DNA of 64,000 nucleotides from Anoxybacillus tepidamans PS2 (GCF_000620165.1 NZ_JHVN01000011.1:1-64000), one strand, 5' to 3'; positions 37,385-47,874 are shown, counted from the first letter of the stretch. Notes: generated from the sequence alone by a model not told the origin. A program made the numbers and translations.

Positions 37385-39016
37385 ATGAACGAAAAAGGCC
37401 ATAGCTTAGTGCTTACACTGCTCATCGTCACCATTTTTTTCATACTGGGTCTCACCATTTTATCCGTCAGCATTTACCAAGCCAAATTTACGCAAGTGCG
37501 GGTAGAGGATGTCGAATCGCTCCATGAAGCGACAAAAGCAATCGAAGAAGCCATTGCCGAAATGAAAGTGAAGGTAGAGAATCTGCAATTGTCCACTCCC
37601 GCACAGCTTGATATCGACTTAGGAACCCCGCAGTTTGGGTTTCTTCAGCAATTAATCGAACGATACCATGTGTCTATTCAAGATGTGACAGCGAACAACG
37701 ACATTGATCGAGGCAAACTGTTCACACGCGTTTATATCATTTCCAAAAAAGCAGGAAATAGAACCGTTTCCCGCCAAATTATTGTGACGAATACGCCGAG
37801 TTTTTTAAAATATGCGATTGGCTCCCGAGAAGATGTCACATTAAACGGCGGAATGTATATAGATGGCCATATTTATGCTGGCAAAGATTTTTATATGACC
37901 AATGTCGCCAACTATATTTATAACTCACAAAAATATAGCGAACCGACATCGTTTCCGACAACGAGTGAAACAAACATCTTATTTGCAAATGGAAACCGCT
38001 ATGTTTGTGACCAGCAAAATGGGGCAAAAGCTTGTTACGATCTCTCGCCATCAGGATTTATGAAAAACTCTGCTCATTTTGCATCTAGTGAATCGATGTT
38101 GCCATTTCAATCTACAGGCCCTGCTGTTCAGAAAGACCAAGAAGAATTTATCGATGTTGACTTTGATTTTACTCTAAAAGATAAGTTGCTAAGCGCTGCG
38201 GGCATCGAAGCATTCGATCCGCAAGCCCAAGAGCAATATAAATCGCTTGTGCACCTGCCCATTCCTGATCTGTTAGACAAATTGCAAAATCATTTTACTG
38301 TCATTGATAGCATTCAAAAATTTCCGGATGCTATTAGCAGCGGCAAATCTATTCTACTTACTGGATATTCTTCGCCCTACTTAGATCTCGGATCACTTGA
38401 TCTGAATGACAATCAATGGCTGATTGTAAATGGAGACGTGTATTTAGAAAATAGCGGTTTGTCGCCATTAAATATAAAAGGCAATATCATTGTTTTAGGC
38501 AATTTGGATGTTCGCGGAAATGTCGCTTTTGATTCCACTATTTATGTATACGGAAATACGTCTATTTATAACGCAACCATTTCAGGCTTTAATAACAAAG
38601 AGGTGGTTTTATTGACAAAAGGGGAGCTAGAGATTGCCCGTATCAATGAATTTCAAAATAATTTTTCGCTAACGACCCCAAACTTGAAAGGTTTCTTTTA
38701 CACTGATTCAAATGCCATCCTTTATGCTGTCGGTTCGTATATTAATATTCAAGGGGGGCTGTTTGCTCGTGGAATAGGGAATCAAACCATTTCTGATACT
38801 GATTCAACAGGACTTGTGATTAACGCATACCGCGGATCGACTTCAGATCGGGGAGACAACATTTCCTTCACGCCGCCTGTTTTGCCTGACGGTCAACAAG
38901 CAACAAAAGCGCGCTTTGTTCTTAAATACGATATCAATGTCTTTATTAATCGAGGATTAGGTCTCCCATTGGTCAAAAAGCTCGCACTAATTCCTGATAA
39001 GCTGCAAATAAACTAA
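37385..39016 (+). CDS. PilX-like pilus protein with large beta-rich domain
   Basis: 543 residues. It starts MNEKGHSLVLTLLIVTIFFI: a prepilin-like leader ending in Gly, but position 5 after it is not Glu, as in GspK/PilX-type tip proteins. After an amphipathic helix (about 35-65) comes a long beta-rich domain with helix-like repetition near 335-400 (IKGNIIVLGNLDVRGNVAF, STIYVYGNTSIYNATISGF), resembling bactofilin-type beta-solenoids. A lone Cys pair is at about 200-210. RBS AAAGGAAGTGG. Last gene of the operon. It probably caps the pilus-initiation complex with the two minor pilins. Confidence 0.8.
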   Translation: MNEKGHSLVLTLLIVTIFFILGLTILSVSIYQAKFTQVRVEDVESLHEATKAIEEAIAEMKVKVENLQLSTPAQLDIDLGTPQFGFLQQLIERYHVSIQDVTANNDIDRGKLFTRVYIISKKAGNRTVSRQIIVTNTPSFLKYAIGSREDVTLNGGMYIDGHIYAGKDFYMTNVANYIYNSQKYSEPTSFPTTSETNILFANGNRYVCDQQNGAKACYDLSPSGFMKNSAHFASSESMLPFQSTGPAVQKDQEEFIDVDFDFTLKDKLLSAAGIEAFDPQAQEQYKSLVHLPIPDLLDKLQNHFTVIDSIQKFPDAISSGKSILLTGYSSPYLDLGSLDLNDNQWLIVNGDVYLENSGLSPLNIKGNIIVLGNLDVRGNVAFDSTIYVYGNTSIYNATISGFNNKEVVLLTKGELEIARINEFQNNFSLTTPNLKGFFYTDSNAILYAVGSYINIQGGLFARGIGNQTISDTDSTGLVINAYRGSTSDRGDNISFTPPVLPDGQQATKARFVLKYDINVFINRGLGLPLVKKLALIPDKLQIN

Positions 39017-39055
39017 AAAAGGAAAAGGAGCGCGGATTACCGCGCTCCTTTTTGC
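39017..39055. terminator. bidirectional terminator between converging operons
   Basis: GGAGCGCGG/CCGCGCTCC with a four-base loop, A-run on the left and T-run on the right. The stop codon of the ankyrin gene lies in the loop, and the PilX-like gene stops 11 bases before the stem, so both operons share it. Confidence 0.9.
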
Positions 39056-39885
39056 TGTAACCTGCGAACAATATTTTCATGCTTCCAGTATTTCGCAAGC
39101 GACAGAGCTGTATTGCCAGTTTTGTCTTGAACATGTACATCCGCGCCGCTTCGAAGCAGCAAAGCAACGAGACTGTCATATCCATATTCAGCCGCCGTCA
39201 TTAACGCCGTTTTCCCCACTTTTGTTTTCGCATTAACATGCGCTCCTGCCTGCAACAAATATTGTACCGTCTCTACATAATTTCCTTCTGTCGCTTTAAA
39301 TAAAGCCGTTTCCCCTTTTTCGTTCGCACGATTAACATTTGCTCCGCGTTCATGCAAAATGCGGACCATTTCAGTTTTTCCTAGTTGTGCTGCGTGGAGG
39401 AGCGGGGTGATCCCTTCCTTATTAGCCGCGTCAATAATGGCTCCCCGCTTGCATAGAAGAGCAACCAACTGTACATCTCCACTTTCAACTGCATAATAAA
39501 GCGGCGTGTTGCCCTGCTTATCTCTTTGTCCAATCGTCTTCTGATTGATTAATTTCTGCACAATGAGCCTGTTTGCTTCATTTCCTTGCGGCGATGCTGC
39601 CACAATTGCGAAACTAAGCGGAGGAAGCGGCACGTAAGCCGACTTTCCTCCCGCTTTCAGTAGCTCTATTGCGATGCTTTTATTTTTTTGATTCATCGCT
39701 ATATCAACAGGCGATCCATTTTTGGTTTTAAAATTGATATCCTTTTCTTTCGCAATATATTCTTGCACAAATTTGTTATCTCCTTTTCGGATCGCTTGAA
39801 TCAACTGCTGATGTTTCTCTTGTTTTGTAGGAAAGCACCCGCCTAATGCCAAAAGAATACTTATGGCAACGATGAATTTTTTCAT
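39037..39885 (-). CDS. ankyrin-repeat lipoprotein
   Basis: 282 residues. The signal peptide MKKFIVAISILLALGGC ends in a lipobox (LGGC), so the mature protein would be lipid-anchored outside the membrane. Six or more ankyrin repeats follow, e.g. QGNTPLYYAVESGDVQLVAL, GITPLLHAAQLGKTEMVRIL, GETALFKATEGNYVETVQYL. Secreted ankyrin lipoproteins are binding proteins of unknown partners. It follows the 1146-residue surface protein by 18 bases and probably works with it. Confidence 0.88.
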   Translation of the reverse strand: MKKFIVAISILLALGGCFPTKQEKHQQLIQAIRKGDNKFVQEYIAKEKDINFKTKNGSPVDIAMNQKNKSIAIELLKAGGKSAYVPLPPLSFAIVAASPQGNEANRLIVQKLINQKTIGQRDKQGNTPLYYAVESGDVQLVALLCKRGAIIDAANKEGITPLLHAAQLGKTEMVRILHERGANVNRANEKGETALFKATEGNYVETVQYLLQAGAHVNAKTKVGKTALMTAAEYGYDSLVALLLRSGADVHVQDKTGNTALSLAKYWKHENIVRRLQQKGAR

Positions 39886-39903
39886 AAAGAACCACGTCCT
39901 TGT

Positions 39904-42900
39904 CTAATACAACCAGCCATTCTTATTGCCGCCACGCGGTGGGTTGTTCGCTTTTTCCACGACTTGAACCGTCGTTGTAGCGGTCCATGTTCGGTTCGTT
40001 TCATCAGTTAATTGAACGGTAAGCATCGTTTCTCCTAGTCGCTTCCCAGTTACCTCGCCACTAGAATCGACAACCGCATAATAGCTGTCCGCGATGCTAA
40101 AACGATAGTCCACAATTTTAGTTGTCGCATTGCTCGGTATTTTTGCGAGGTACGACCACACGTTGATCGTCTTTCCTTTTTCAACGGTCAACGTTGGCGG
40201 CAGGGAAATACCTGTCAACGGTGAACCTACTTGAATGACAGCCGTCCCTGTTACACCGTTATGGGCGGTAGCTGTAATTTGTACTTTTCCTGTTCCAACA
40301 CCGATGACCTTGCCGCTTTGATCGACAGTAGCAACACTCGGATCGGACGAGCTCCAGCGAATCTCTTTATATGTCGCATTGTCTGGCACAATGGATGCCG
40401 ACAACGAAATCGTTTCTCCGATGTTGATAGATGCAGCAGCTGGCGAAACAACGACCGCTTGAACCGGAACAGCGCGAACAGTGACATTTACTACTTTTTC
40501 AATGATTTCGTCATTCGCGTTAAAAGCAGTAACTTTTAGCGTTGTCACTCCTTCAGCTTTCCCTGTGATCGTTCCTGCCGCTTGGTCTATTTTGGCATAG
40601 ATATCGTTACCAATCGAGTAAGAAATGCTGTCCTTGGCATCAGCTGGTGAGACATTGATTGGAATAGCCTTCGTCTCTCCAACATCCACAGTAAAGTCAC
40701 TTATCGTGATTGAGTCGACAGGAATGCGGACAATCGCTTTTGTTTTCGCAATTTGTTCATTGCCAAACAGATCTTTTACCTTTACCGTCACTTCCGCGCT
40801 TCCCTTATTGACAGCCGTCAGCACTCCGTTTTTATCCACCGAAACGATCGAACCATTGCTGTTTTCACTCCAGTCAATCGACGCGATTGTGGCGTTCTGC
40901 GGTGAAACATTCATTAACAAGTTTAAATTTTTTGGAACACCTCGATTGACAAACACGGTATCCGGCAGCGAAACACCTGTTATTTCATAATCTGCTACAA
41001 ATCGTAACGGATTAAATGATACGCTCGTTGTTTGACCGTTCAAATCTTTATACGATAAAGTGGCTTGCGATAAGGAAAACTCACCTTTTCGCGTCGGTGA
41101 TAATTGAATGGAAAACGTCTGTGGATTAGCTGTATAAAGCGATCCTACCTTATTGTATATAATATCCGGCAACGTCCCTTTAATCGTATATCCTTCGTCA
41201 ACGGTTCCTTGCTTCGTAAACCCGTTTGGCAGCGATACGACTTCAACACCCGCTGGTAATGTTTCTTGGAATTGAATATTGGTTACATTAAGCAAGGAAT
41301 TAGCGATGAGCGAAAGCTGCTTCGGATTGAGCGTGTATTGCACTGTGATCATTCGATTCACCGGAACTAAGGTTGACGGAACTGTACGGTTGACTTCAAT
41401 ATTGGCGGTCACTTTCGCAATGGCAACTTGAAATTCCTTCGTCGTTTTCGCTCCTTTGGAATCCGTCGCTTCAATTTTAATCGTCGCCACACCGCCATTC
41501 GGCATTTGATGCGGAATCGATTGGATAATGGTTGTTCCGTTTGGCACGTTGTTTTTTGAATACACTTCATTTCCGTTCAACCATACTTTTGTTGAAAAGG
41601 TGTGATCTGTTAGGTCTAGGTCTTCCACTTTGTAAGACAATTCAATATTTTGATTGCTTGGAATTTGATCCGTTTCTTTTGGTGTAAATACAGTGATCTG
41701 CGGTGCATGGTTTGAACCCAAAAAGGCACGATACATCGTATTAACAAACAGCTTTTGCTCGTCATCCGGGAACCCTGCCCATGTACCGACATGCCCCGTT
41801 CCGGAGTATGTCACATTCCCTTTGGAATACGTATAATAGTGGTTCCAACTGTCATACGAGTCCCGAGGTGACCCGACAATGTTGTACCAAGGGATAACGG
41901 AACTGTCTTCAAGATCGAGCGTATAATATTGGTTATGCGTTGTCGCCACTGTAATGTTGTCTCCTAAGGAGAACGGATAATCTGTTATTAAGCCGCTATT
42001 GACTTTCTTCGTAGTTGTCGATGTATTAGGCGCTCCATTTCCTAAATCCGTTTGCGGCTGAATTTGGCCGACAATCGGACCGAATTCGTTCACCCATACG
42101 TTATTTTTGCCGAACATAATATCGTGGGTAAACATGACGCTTTGTCCAGTAGCGATAAAATTTTTAATCGACTGAACGGCGTTCGCATTTAAATTAATCG
42201 GGTTGTTACAGCCATTATAACAATCAGCAAAGCCAAAAATGATCATATTGTACTTGCCATTGATCAGTTCATGCGAATAATTCGGTTCATAAAGCTTGCT
42301 TTTTTGAAAATCACTGAGAGTTGTCACATCGATTGCAATTTCATACTCATTCGTACGCTTCAAATAGGATTGGTTCATATTTTTGCTGTTTAACAAAGAA
42401 CTTGCGTCGTTTGACTGCCGAATTTGCAACACATTAATTTTCGGAACCACATCTTGGAATTTGATATAGCCTTTTTCATAATCCTTTAACGTGTTCGCTT
42501 CATCGACAACCTCTACTTTCCAATAACGCACCCCAGAAAAACCAGCAGGAAGCGTATAAGAAATGGTCCCGTTTTCGCCCTGCACTTGCTGGGATGCAAC
42601 AATTTCCTCGCTCGTATATTGATCATTAAAATCAGAGTCGATATATAGGTTAACTGTAAGAAGCTTATTCGAATAGTCCTTATAATTGATAATGGAGTAA
42701 TTGAAAGAAATTGTATCACCCTTTTTAAAAACTTGGGTTGAAGACGGGATCGATGTCAGCTCCAGCTGCGGTCTTTCAGCATAAAATTTTGAACCGAATT
42801 TAGCAAAGTACGGTTGCAGGTTCGTTCGGTCATCGAAAAAAATAACGTTGTTTTTCACATTTGTCTGTTTATACTGGTTAAAGTTTTGATATAGCTTACT

Positions 42901-43344
42901 GCTTTTATATTTTAATATATCTTGATGAAAAAAGACTGGAAGCCCTTTATCAATATAAAACTGCTTCATTTGCTGCGCACGCAAATTCGTAATGTCGTTC
43001 ATTACATTTTTTGTGTCATGCGCCGCTGCCCTTTGCGACAAGCTGTAGCTTGGTGATGAATTGACAGGAGCCGGATTATAATCGCCAGTTGAAATGACAA
43101 TTGCATCATATTTCCCATCCAACTCATCGCGCAGCGCCACAAACCGCTTCATGGTCATCGTAGTAATCTCCATGTCTTTTCGATTTCCGATCTGCTGTTC
43201 AAGCGGTGATGGAGAAGATAACTGGCTCACGATTTCTAGTACTTTGTATACAACTTGCTGACCAGCGGCATGTCCCTTATCCAAAGGGGCAAAAAAGGAG
43301 ATCACAAGCAATATTGATAAAAAGATAGAAAATGCTTTTTTCAC
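39904..43344 (-). CDS. large secreted protein with DUF5057-like domain and Ig-like repeats, candidate pilus adhesin
   Basis: 1146 residues. GTG start after GGGAGGAGGGAGG. Signal peptide to about residue 26 (ending GHA). The N-terminal region (about 30-200: TMTMKRFVALRDELDGKYDA, STGDYNP) resembles DUF5057; a second alpha/beta region with KYNMIIFGFADCYNGC follows, then beta-sandwich modules and three to four Big_2-type Ig-like repeats at the C-terminus (about 775-1130, e.g. SSDPSVATVDQSGKVIGVGT). It ends NKNGWLY with no sortase or S-layer motif. Next to the pil operons it may play the part of PilY1, a tip adhesin, but this is inference. Confidence 0.8.
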   Translation of the reverse strand: MKKAFSIFLSILLVISFFAPLDKGHAAGQQVVYKVLEIVSQLSSPSPLEQQIGNRKDMEITTMTMKRFVALRDELDGKYDAIVISTGDYNPAPVNSSPSYSLSQRAAAHDTKNVMNDITNLRAQQMKQFYIDKGLPVFFHQDILKYKSSKLYQNFNQYKQTNVKNNVIFFDDRTNLQPYFAKFGSKFYAERPQLELTSIPSSTQVFKKGDTISFNYSIINYKDYSNKLLTVNLYIDSDFNDQYTSEEIVASQQVQGENGTISYTLPAGFSGVRYWKVEVVDEANTLKDYEKGYIKFQDVVPKINVLQIRQSNDASSLLNSKNMNQSYLKRTNEYEIAIDVTTLSDFQKSKLYEPNYSHELINGKYNMIIFGFADCYNGCNNPINLNANAVQSIKNFIATGQSVMFTHDIMFGKNNVWVNEFGPIVGQIQPQTDLGNGAPNTSTTTKKVNSGLITDYPFSLGDNITVATTHNQYYTLDLEDSSVIPWYNIVGSPRDSYDSWNHYYTYSKGNVTYSGTGHVGTWAGFPDDEQKLFVNTMYRAFLGSNHAPQITVFTPKETDQIPSNQNIELSYKVEDLDLTDHTFSTKVWLNGNEVYSKNNVPNGTTIIQSIPHQMPNGGVATIKIEATDSKGAKTTKEFQVAIAKVTANIEVNRTVPSTLVPVNRMITVQYTLNPKQLSLIANSLLNVTNIQFQETLPAGVEVVSLPNGFTKQGTVDEGYTIKGTLPDIIYNKVGSLYTANPQTFSIQLSPTRKGEFSLSQATLSYKDLNGQTTSVSFNPLRFVADYEITGVSLPDTVFVNRGVPKNLNLLMNVSPQNATIASIDWSENSNGSIVSVDKNGVLTAVNKGSAEVTVKVKDLFGNEQIAKTKAIVRIPVDSITISDFTVDVGETKAIPINVSPADAKDSISYSIGNDIYAKIDQAAGTITGKAEGVTTLKVTAFNANDEIIEKVVNVTVRAVPVQAVVVSPAAASINIGETISLSASIVPDNATYKEIRWSSSDPSVATVDQSGKVIGVGTGKVQITATAHNGVTGTAVIQVGSPLTGISLPPTLTVEKGKTINVWSYLAKIPSNATTKIVDYRFSIADSYYAVVDSSGEVTGKRLGETMLTVQLTDETNRTWTATTTVQVVEKANNPPRGGNKNGWLY

Positions 43345-43408
43345 TGTCCTCCCTCCTCCCTAAGTCCTATTTTCTTTCATTATAACAGCAATTCGCGCTT
43401 ATAATATA

Positions 43409-44704
43409 TTAATTTTTCAAAAACTTTCTAACTTCTGAAATAAAATAAAGCGAACCAGTGATTAAGAACAGATCATCGTTTTTAAAAGAAGTTCGCTTTT
43501 CTTCTATCCATTCCCGCCAGTCCTCACGGCACGTTTTATTTGGGTGCTGGCATAGCGCTTCGAGCTGTTTGGCCGTGGCAGCCCGCGGAAAATCGAAAGA
43601 AGTAAAGGTCATCGTTTTTGCGATATCAGCAAGCGGCTGAATCATTTTGTCTAGCGGCTTATCCGACAAAGCGGCAAATAATATGTGCACATTCTTGTCC
43701 GCATAGTGCGTTTGTACCGTTTCAATCAAGCTTTTAATTCCCGCTTCATTATGAGCTCCATCGATGATCAACAGCGGTTCATCAGAAAGCTTTTCAAAGC
43801 GGCCGATCCATTTTGCTTTTTCAATGCCGCTGCGAATATGTTCTTCTTCAATAATGAAAGAGTAGTACGTACGCAAATAGTCGGCGGCCATGACCGCAAG
43901 CGATGCGTTTTTCACTTGGTGCGCCCCGAACATCGTCGTTGTTAAAGAAGGATATTTCACAAACAGCGTTTCGACTGTAAATTGCTCCCCTGTTTCCGTT
44001 GGAGAGTGGGCTGTTATTGTAAAATCGTTGCCGAGCACATACGCCTTTGCTTTCACAGCGGATGCTTTCTCTTCGATGACACGAAGCGCTTCCGGCTGCT
44101 CAACAGCGGTAATGACAGGAACTCCCGCCTTAATAATGCCTGCTTTCTCAAATGCGATCGCCTCAAGTGTCTCTCCTAGTATGTTCATATGGTCATAACC
44201 GATATTGGTAATAACGGATAGAAGCGGATAAATAACGTTCGTCGAGTCAAAGCGTCCGCCGAGGCCCGCTTCAATGATCACAATATCTTGAACATTCAAT
44301 CTGCCAAAATAGTAGAACATCATCGCGGTGATGACTTCAAATTCAGTCGGTCCCCCGAGTTCGGTCTTTTCCAATTGTTCCGCAAGCGGCTTGATCACGT
44401 CGACGAGCTGAACAAGCTCTTCGTCGGAAATCGGTTGACCATTGACGCTTATGCGCTCATTGAACTGCTCGACATATGGAGACGTAAACGTGCCGACCGA
44501 ATAACCGGCCTCCTGCAAAATATGGCGCAAGTAACAAACGGTTGACCCTTTTCCGTTTGTTCCAGCAACGTGGATCGCTTTCATGCGGCGTTCTGGATTC
44601 CCAAGCTTGTCCATCATCCATTCCATTCGCTTTAACCCTGGCTTTATTCCTAACTTTAAACGGCTATGAATCCAATCAATGGCTTCATTATATGTACGAA
44701 CCAT
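43409..44704 (-). CDS. folC: folylpolyglutamate synthase / dihydrofolate synthase
   Basis: 431 residues from MVRTYNEAIDWIHSRLK, after GGGGAGGAACTAGGA; a frame start 11 codons earlier is not needed. It adds glutamate to dihydropteroate and tetrahydrofolates. P-loop GTNGKGSTVCYLRHIL (about 49) and the Mur-ligase-like IDGAHNEAGIKSL motif are present. It follows valS as in B. subtilis. Confidence 0.96.
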   Translation of the reverse strand: MVRTYNEAIDWIHSRLKLGIKPGLKRMEWMMDKLGNPERRMKAIHVAGTNGKGSTVCYLRHILQEAGYSVGTFTSPYVEQFNERISVNGQPISDEELVQLVDVIKPLAEQLEKTELGGPTEFEVITAMMFYYFGRLNVQDIVIIEAGLGGRFDSTNVIYPLLSVITNIGYDHMNILGETLEAIAFEKAGIIKAGVPVITAVEQPEALRVIEEKASAVKAKAYVLGNDFTITAHSPTETGEQFTVETLFVKYPSLTTTMFGAHQVKNASLAVMAADYLRTYYSFIIEEEHIRSGIEKAKWIGRFEKLSDEPLLIIDGAHNEAGIKSLIETVQTHYADKNVHILFAALSDKPLDKMIQPLADIAKTMTFTSFDFPRAATAKQLEALCQHPNKTCREDWREWIEEKRTSFKNDDLFLITGSLYFISEVRKFLKN

Positions 44705-44739
44705 TCCTAGTTCCTCCCCTTTGCCTGCTTTATACAAAT

Positions 44740-44774
44740 ATGAAGACGAATCCGTAAGCTGGACTCGTCTTCAT
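44740..44774 (-). terminator. hairpin between valS and folC
   Basis: ATGAAGACGA and TCGTCTTCAT make a perfect ten-base stem. The tail is only moderately T-rich (TATTTGTATAAA), so it may attenuate rather than stop transcription into folC. Confidence 0.6.
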
Positions 44775-44799
44775 CATATACGACATCTTCAAACGTTGT

Positions 44800-47442
44800 C
44801 TATCCTTTTAATTCAGCAATGCGCGCCCGCACCGCGTCGCGTTTTTCGATGTAATCTTGTTCTTTTTTCCGCTCTTCTTCGATAACGTGAGCTGGCGCTT
44901 TGCTAATAAAGCCTTCGTTGCTTAATTTTTTCTGCACACGCTCTACCTCTTTATCGAGCTTTTCCAATTCTTTTTCGAGGCGCTTCATTTCTTCTTCAAT
45001 GTTGATAAGCCCTTCCAGCGGTAAGCTGAGTTCTGCGCCTGTGACAACGGCTGTCATCGCTTTTTCTGCCGCAGCGATGTCCGTGCCGATGATTAGCTCG
45101 CTTGGATTGCAGAAACGCTCGATATACGCCCGATTTTTTTCAAGTGTCGATTGAACCTTGGCGTCTTTCGCTTTAATGTGAAGCTTGATCGGCTTGCTTA
45201 GCGGCGTGTTCACTTCCGCGCGAATATTGCGAACGGCGCGAATGATATCGACAAGAAGGCGCATTTCTTCCGCCGCCTCATTGTCCACCAATTCAGAACG
45301 AACTTCTGGCCATTTCGCCACAGTAATCGATTTGCCTTCATGTGGCAAGTGCTGCCAAATTTCCTCGGTAATGAACGGCATAAACGGATGAAGGAGACGC
45401 ATCGTATTGTCAAGCACATACGCCAAAACAGAGCGAGTGGTCTTCTTCGCCGCTTCATCGGCGCCATATAAAGGCAATTTCGCCATTTCAATGTACCAAT
45501 CGCATAAATCGTCCCAAATAAAGTTGTACAAAACGCGACCCACTTCGCCAAACTCATACTTTTCCGCCAGCTTCGTTACCGTTTCGATTGTTTCATTCAA
45601 CCGCGTTAAAATCCACTTATCGGCAACCGATTTTTCGCCGGTCAAATCGATTTCCTCATATGTTAAACCGCCCATGTTCATCAAGGCAAAGCGGGAAGCA
45701 TTCCAAATTTTATTCGCAAAGTTCCATGTTGCTTCCACCTTTTCGGTGCTAAAACGCAAATCTTGACCCGGGGAGCTTCCTGTCGCCAAGAAGTAACGAA
45801 GCGAGTCGGCGCCATATTGATCGATCACATCCATTGGATCCACGCCGTTGCCGAGCGATTTGCTCATTTTCCGACCTTGAGCGTCGCGTACCAATCCGTG
45901 AATCAACACATCTTTAAATGGACGAGTCCCTGTAAACTCAAGCGCTTGGAAAATCATGCGCGATACCCAGAAGAAAATGATGTCATATCCCGTAACGAGA
46001 ACATCCGTCGGGTAATAACGCTTATAGTCAGCAGCTGTTTCATCCGGCCACCCCATTGTTGAAAACGGCCATAACGCTGAACTGAACCATGTGTCTAATA
46101 CATCCGGGTCTTGCTCCCAATTTTCGATATCCGCTGGCGGCTCATGATCGACGTAAACCTCGCCCGTTTCTTTATGATACCATGCCGGAATGCGATGTCC
46201 CCACCATAGTTGCCGGGAAATGCACCAGTCGCGAATATTTTCCATCCAATGCAAATACGTTTTCTCAAACCGCTCCGGCACAAAGTTGACTTTTCCTTCC
46301 GTTTTTTGCAGCGCAATCGCCGCTTCCGTAAGCGGCTTCATTTTGACGAACCATTGCGTTGATAAGTACGGCTCCACAACGGCACCGCTGCGTTCGCTAT
46401 GGCCGACCGAATGCAGATGCTCTTCAATTTTGAACAGCACGCCTTGTTCTTGCAAATCTTTAACGATTTGCTTGCGGCATTCAAATCGGTCTAAGCCTTT
46501 ATATTGCATCGCGTTGTCGTTCATCGTGCCGTCTTCATTCATGACAAGGATGCGCGGCAAGTTGTGGCGGTTGCCGATTTCAAAGTCGTTCGGGTCGTGC
46601 GCCGGCGTAATTTTCACCGCGCCGGAGCCGAACTCCATGTCGACATATTCATCGCCGACGATTGGAATTTCGCGGCCCGTAATCGGCAAGATGACTGTTT
46701 TGCCAATCAAATGTTTGTAGCGCTCATCTTCTGGATGAACGGCCACCGCTGTATCGCCGAGCATCGTCTCAGGTCGCGTTGTCGCCACTTCAATGTAACC
46801 GGAACCGTCCGCCAAAGGATAACGCATATGATAAAGCGCGCCTTGAACATCTTTATAAATAACTTCAATATCAGAAAGCGCTGTTTTCGTTACTGGATCC
46901 CAGTTAATAATATACTCGCCGCGGTAAATAAGCCCCTTTTTATAAAGGGAAACGAACACTTCGCACACCGCTTTGGATAGCCCTTCGTCCAACGTAAAGC
47001 GCTCGCGTGTGTAGTCGAGTCCAAGGCCAAGCTTGGCCCATTGCGAACGAATATGCGCTGCATACTCTTCTTTCCATTTCCACGTTTCTTCCACAAATTT
47101 TTCGCGGCCTAAATCATAGCGGGAAAGCCCTTGATGGCGCAGCTTTTCTTCTACTTTTGCCTGGGTCGCAATTCCGGCGTGGTCCATGCCCGGAAGCCAC
47201 AGCACATCGTAGCCTTGCATTCGCTTCATGCGCGTAATAATATCTTGCAATGTCGTATCCCACGCATGGCCTAAATGCAATTTTCCTGTGACGTTTGGCG
47301 GCGGAATCACGATCGTAAACGGCTGTTTCTTTTCATCCCCCGTTGCTTCAAAAAATTGGCCGTCGAGCCACCATTGATATCGGTTCGTCTCGACCGCCTT
47401 ATGGTCGTATTTCGTCGACATCGTCAATTCTTTCGTCTCCAT
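44800..47442 (-). CDS. valS: valyl-tRNA synthetase
   Basis: 880 residues from [18 protein letters not shown], where AGGAGGG is seven bases away; an ATG two codons upstream is too close to it. Class I motifs [14 protein letters not shown] (HIGH) and [10 protein letters not shown] (KMSKS) are present, plus the editing domain and the C-terminal coiled-coil tRNA-binding arm ([20 protein letters not shown]). Controlled by a T-box leader. Confidence 0.98.
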   Translation of the reverse strand: METKELTMSTKYDHKAVETNRYQWWLDGQFFEATGDEKKQPFTIVIPPPNVTGKLHLGHAWDTTLQDIITRMKRMQGYDVLWLPGMDHAGIATQAKVEEKLRHQGLSRYDLGREKFVEETWKWKEEYAAHIRSQWAKLGLGLDYTRERFTLDEGLSKAVCEVFVSLYKKGLIYRGEYIINWDPVTKTALSDIEVIYKDVQGALYHMRYPLADGSGYIEVATTRPETMLGDTAVAVHPEDERYKHLIGKTVILPITGREIPIVGDEYVDMEFGSGAVKITPAHDPNDFEIGNRHNLPRILVMNEDGTMNDNAMQYKGLDRFECRKQIVKDLQEQGVLFKIEEHLHSVGHSERSGAVVEPYLSTQWFVKMKPLTEAAIALQKTEGKVNFVPERFEKTYLHWMENIRDWCISRQLWWGHRIPAWYHKETGEVYVDHEPPADIENWEQDPDVLDTWFSSALWPFSTMGWPDETAADYKRYYPTDVLVTGYDIIFFWVSRMIFQALEFTGTRPFKDVLIHGLVRDAQGRKMSKSLGNGVDPMDVIDQYGADSLRYFLATGSSPGQDLRFSTEKVEATWNFANKIWNASRFALMNMGGLTYEEIDLTGEKSVADKWILTRLNETIETVTKLAEKYEFGEVGRVLYNFIWDDLCDWYIEMAKLPLYGADEAAKKTTRSVLAYVLDNTMRLLHPFMPFITEEIWQHLPHEGKSITVAKWPEVRSELVDNEAAEEMRLLVDIIRAVRNIRAEVNTPLSKPIKLHIKAKDAKVQSTLEKNRAYIERFCNPSELIIGTDIAAAEKAMTAVVTGAELSLPLEGLINIEEEMKRLEKELEKLDKEVERVQKKLSNEGFISKAPAHVIEEERKKEQDYIEKRDAVRARIAELKG

Positions 47443-47470
47443 TTTCATTCCCTCCTGTCATCTTTCCAAA

Positions 47471-47724
47471 TAAAAAACTCCTTTCATCCATAAAGGACGA
47501 AAGGAGAATTCTTCCGTGGTACCACCTTTGTTCTTAAGCAAGGCTGCTTAAGCGCTTTAAGCATTAACGGCTGCAACCGGCTTCTTCTACTTGGCTTCAG
47601 CCGTTCAAAGAAGCAGCTCAAGGGCGACCTTCCAACGATAACATTCCTAGGAAATCTCACAGCTATTGATTTCCCTCTCTGAAGGCGTTATGCGTCGTAC
47701 TCTTCCCTATCTTCGCTTTTTGTC
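47471..47724 (-). ncRNA. T-box leader of valS
   Basis: The minus-strand leader holds the T-box bulge sequence AAGGTGGTACCACGG (47514-47528), an AGTA-type box near 47700 and a terminator (CTCCTTTC/GAAAGGAG, 47478-47506, followed by TTTTTTA) whose 5' arm would instead pair with the T-box when uncharged tRNA binds. A GTC valine codon at 47626-47628 is a candidate specifier. Uncharged tRNA-Val would allow read-through into valS. Confidence 0.9.
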
Positions 47725-47730
47725 TTGTTC

Positions 47731-47736
47731 ATTATA
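47731..47736 (-). promoter_or_regulatory. -10 box of the valS promoter
   Basis: A perfect TATAAT on the minus strand just upstream of the T-box leader. The -35 element is weak (AATTGA or TTGAGT at suboptimal spacing). Confidence 0.5.
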
Positions 47737-47874
47737 CATACTACCGAAAAACTCAATTTATCGTCAATCATCTTTTCCATTTTTTTATTTACTTATTCAC
47801 CTTTTTTATTTTTGGTGACAAAAATTCCGCAGCTTCATAATGTAATAGTAACGACATGACAGGAGGTACGATCA

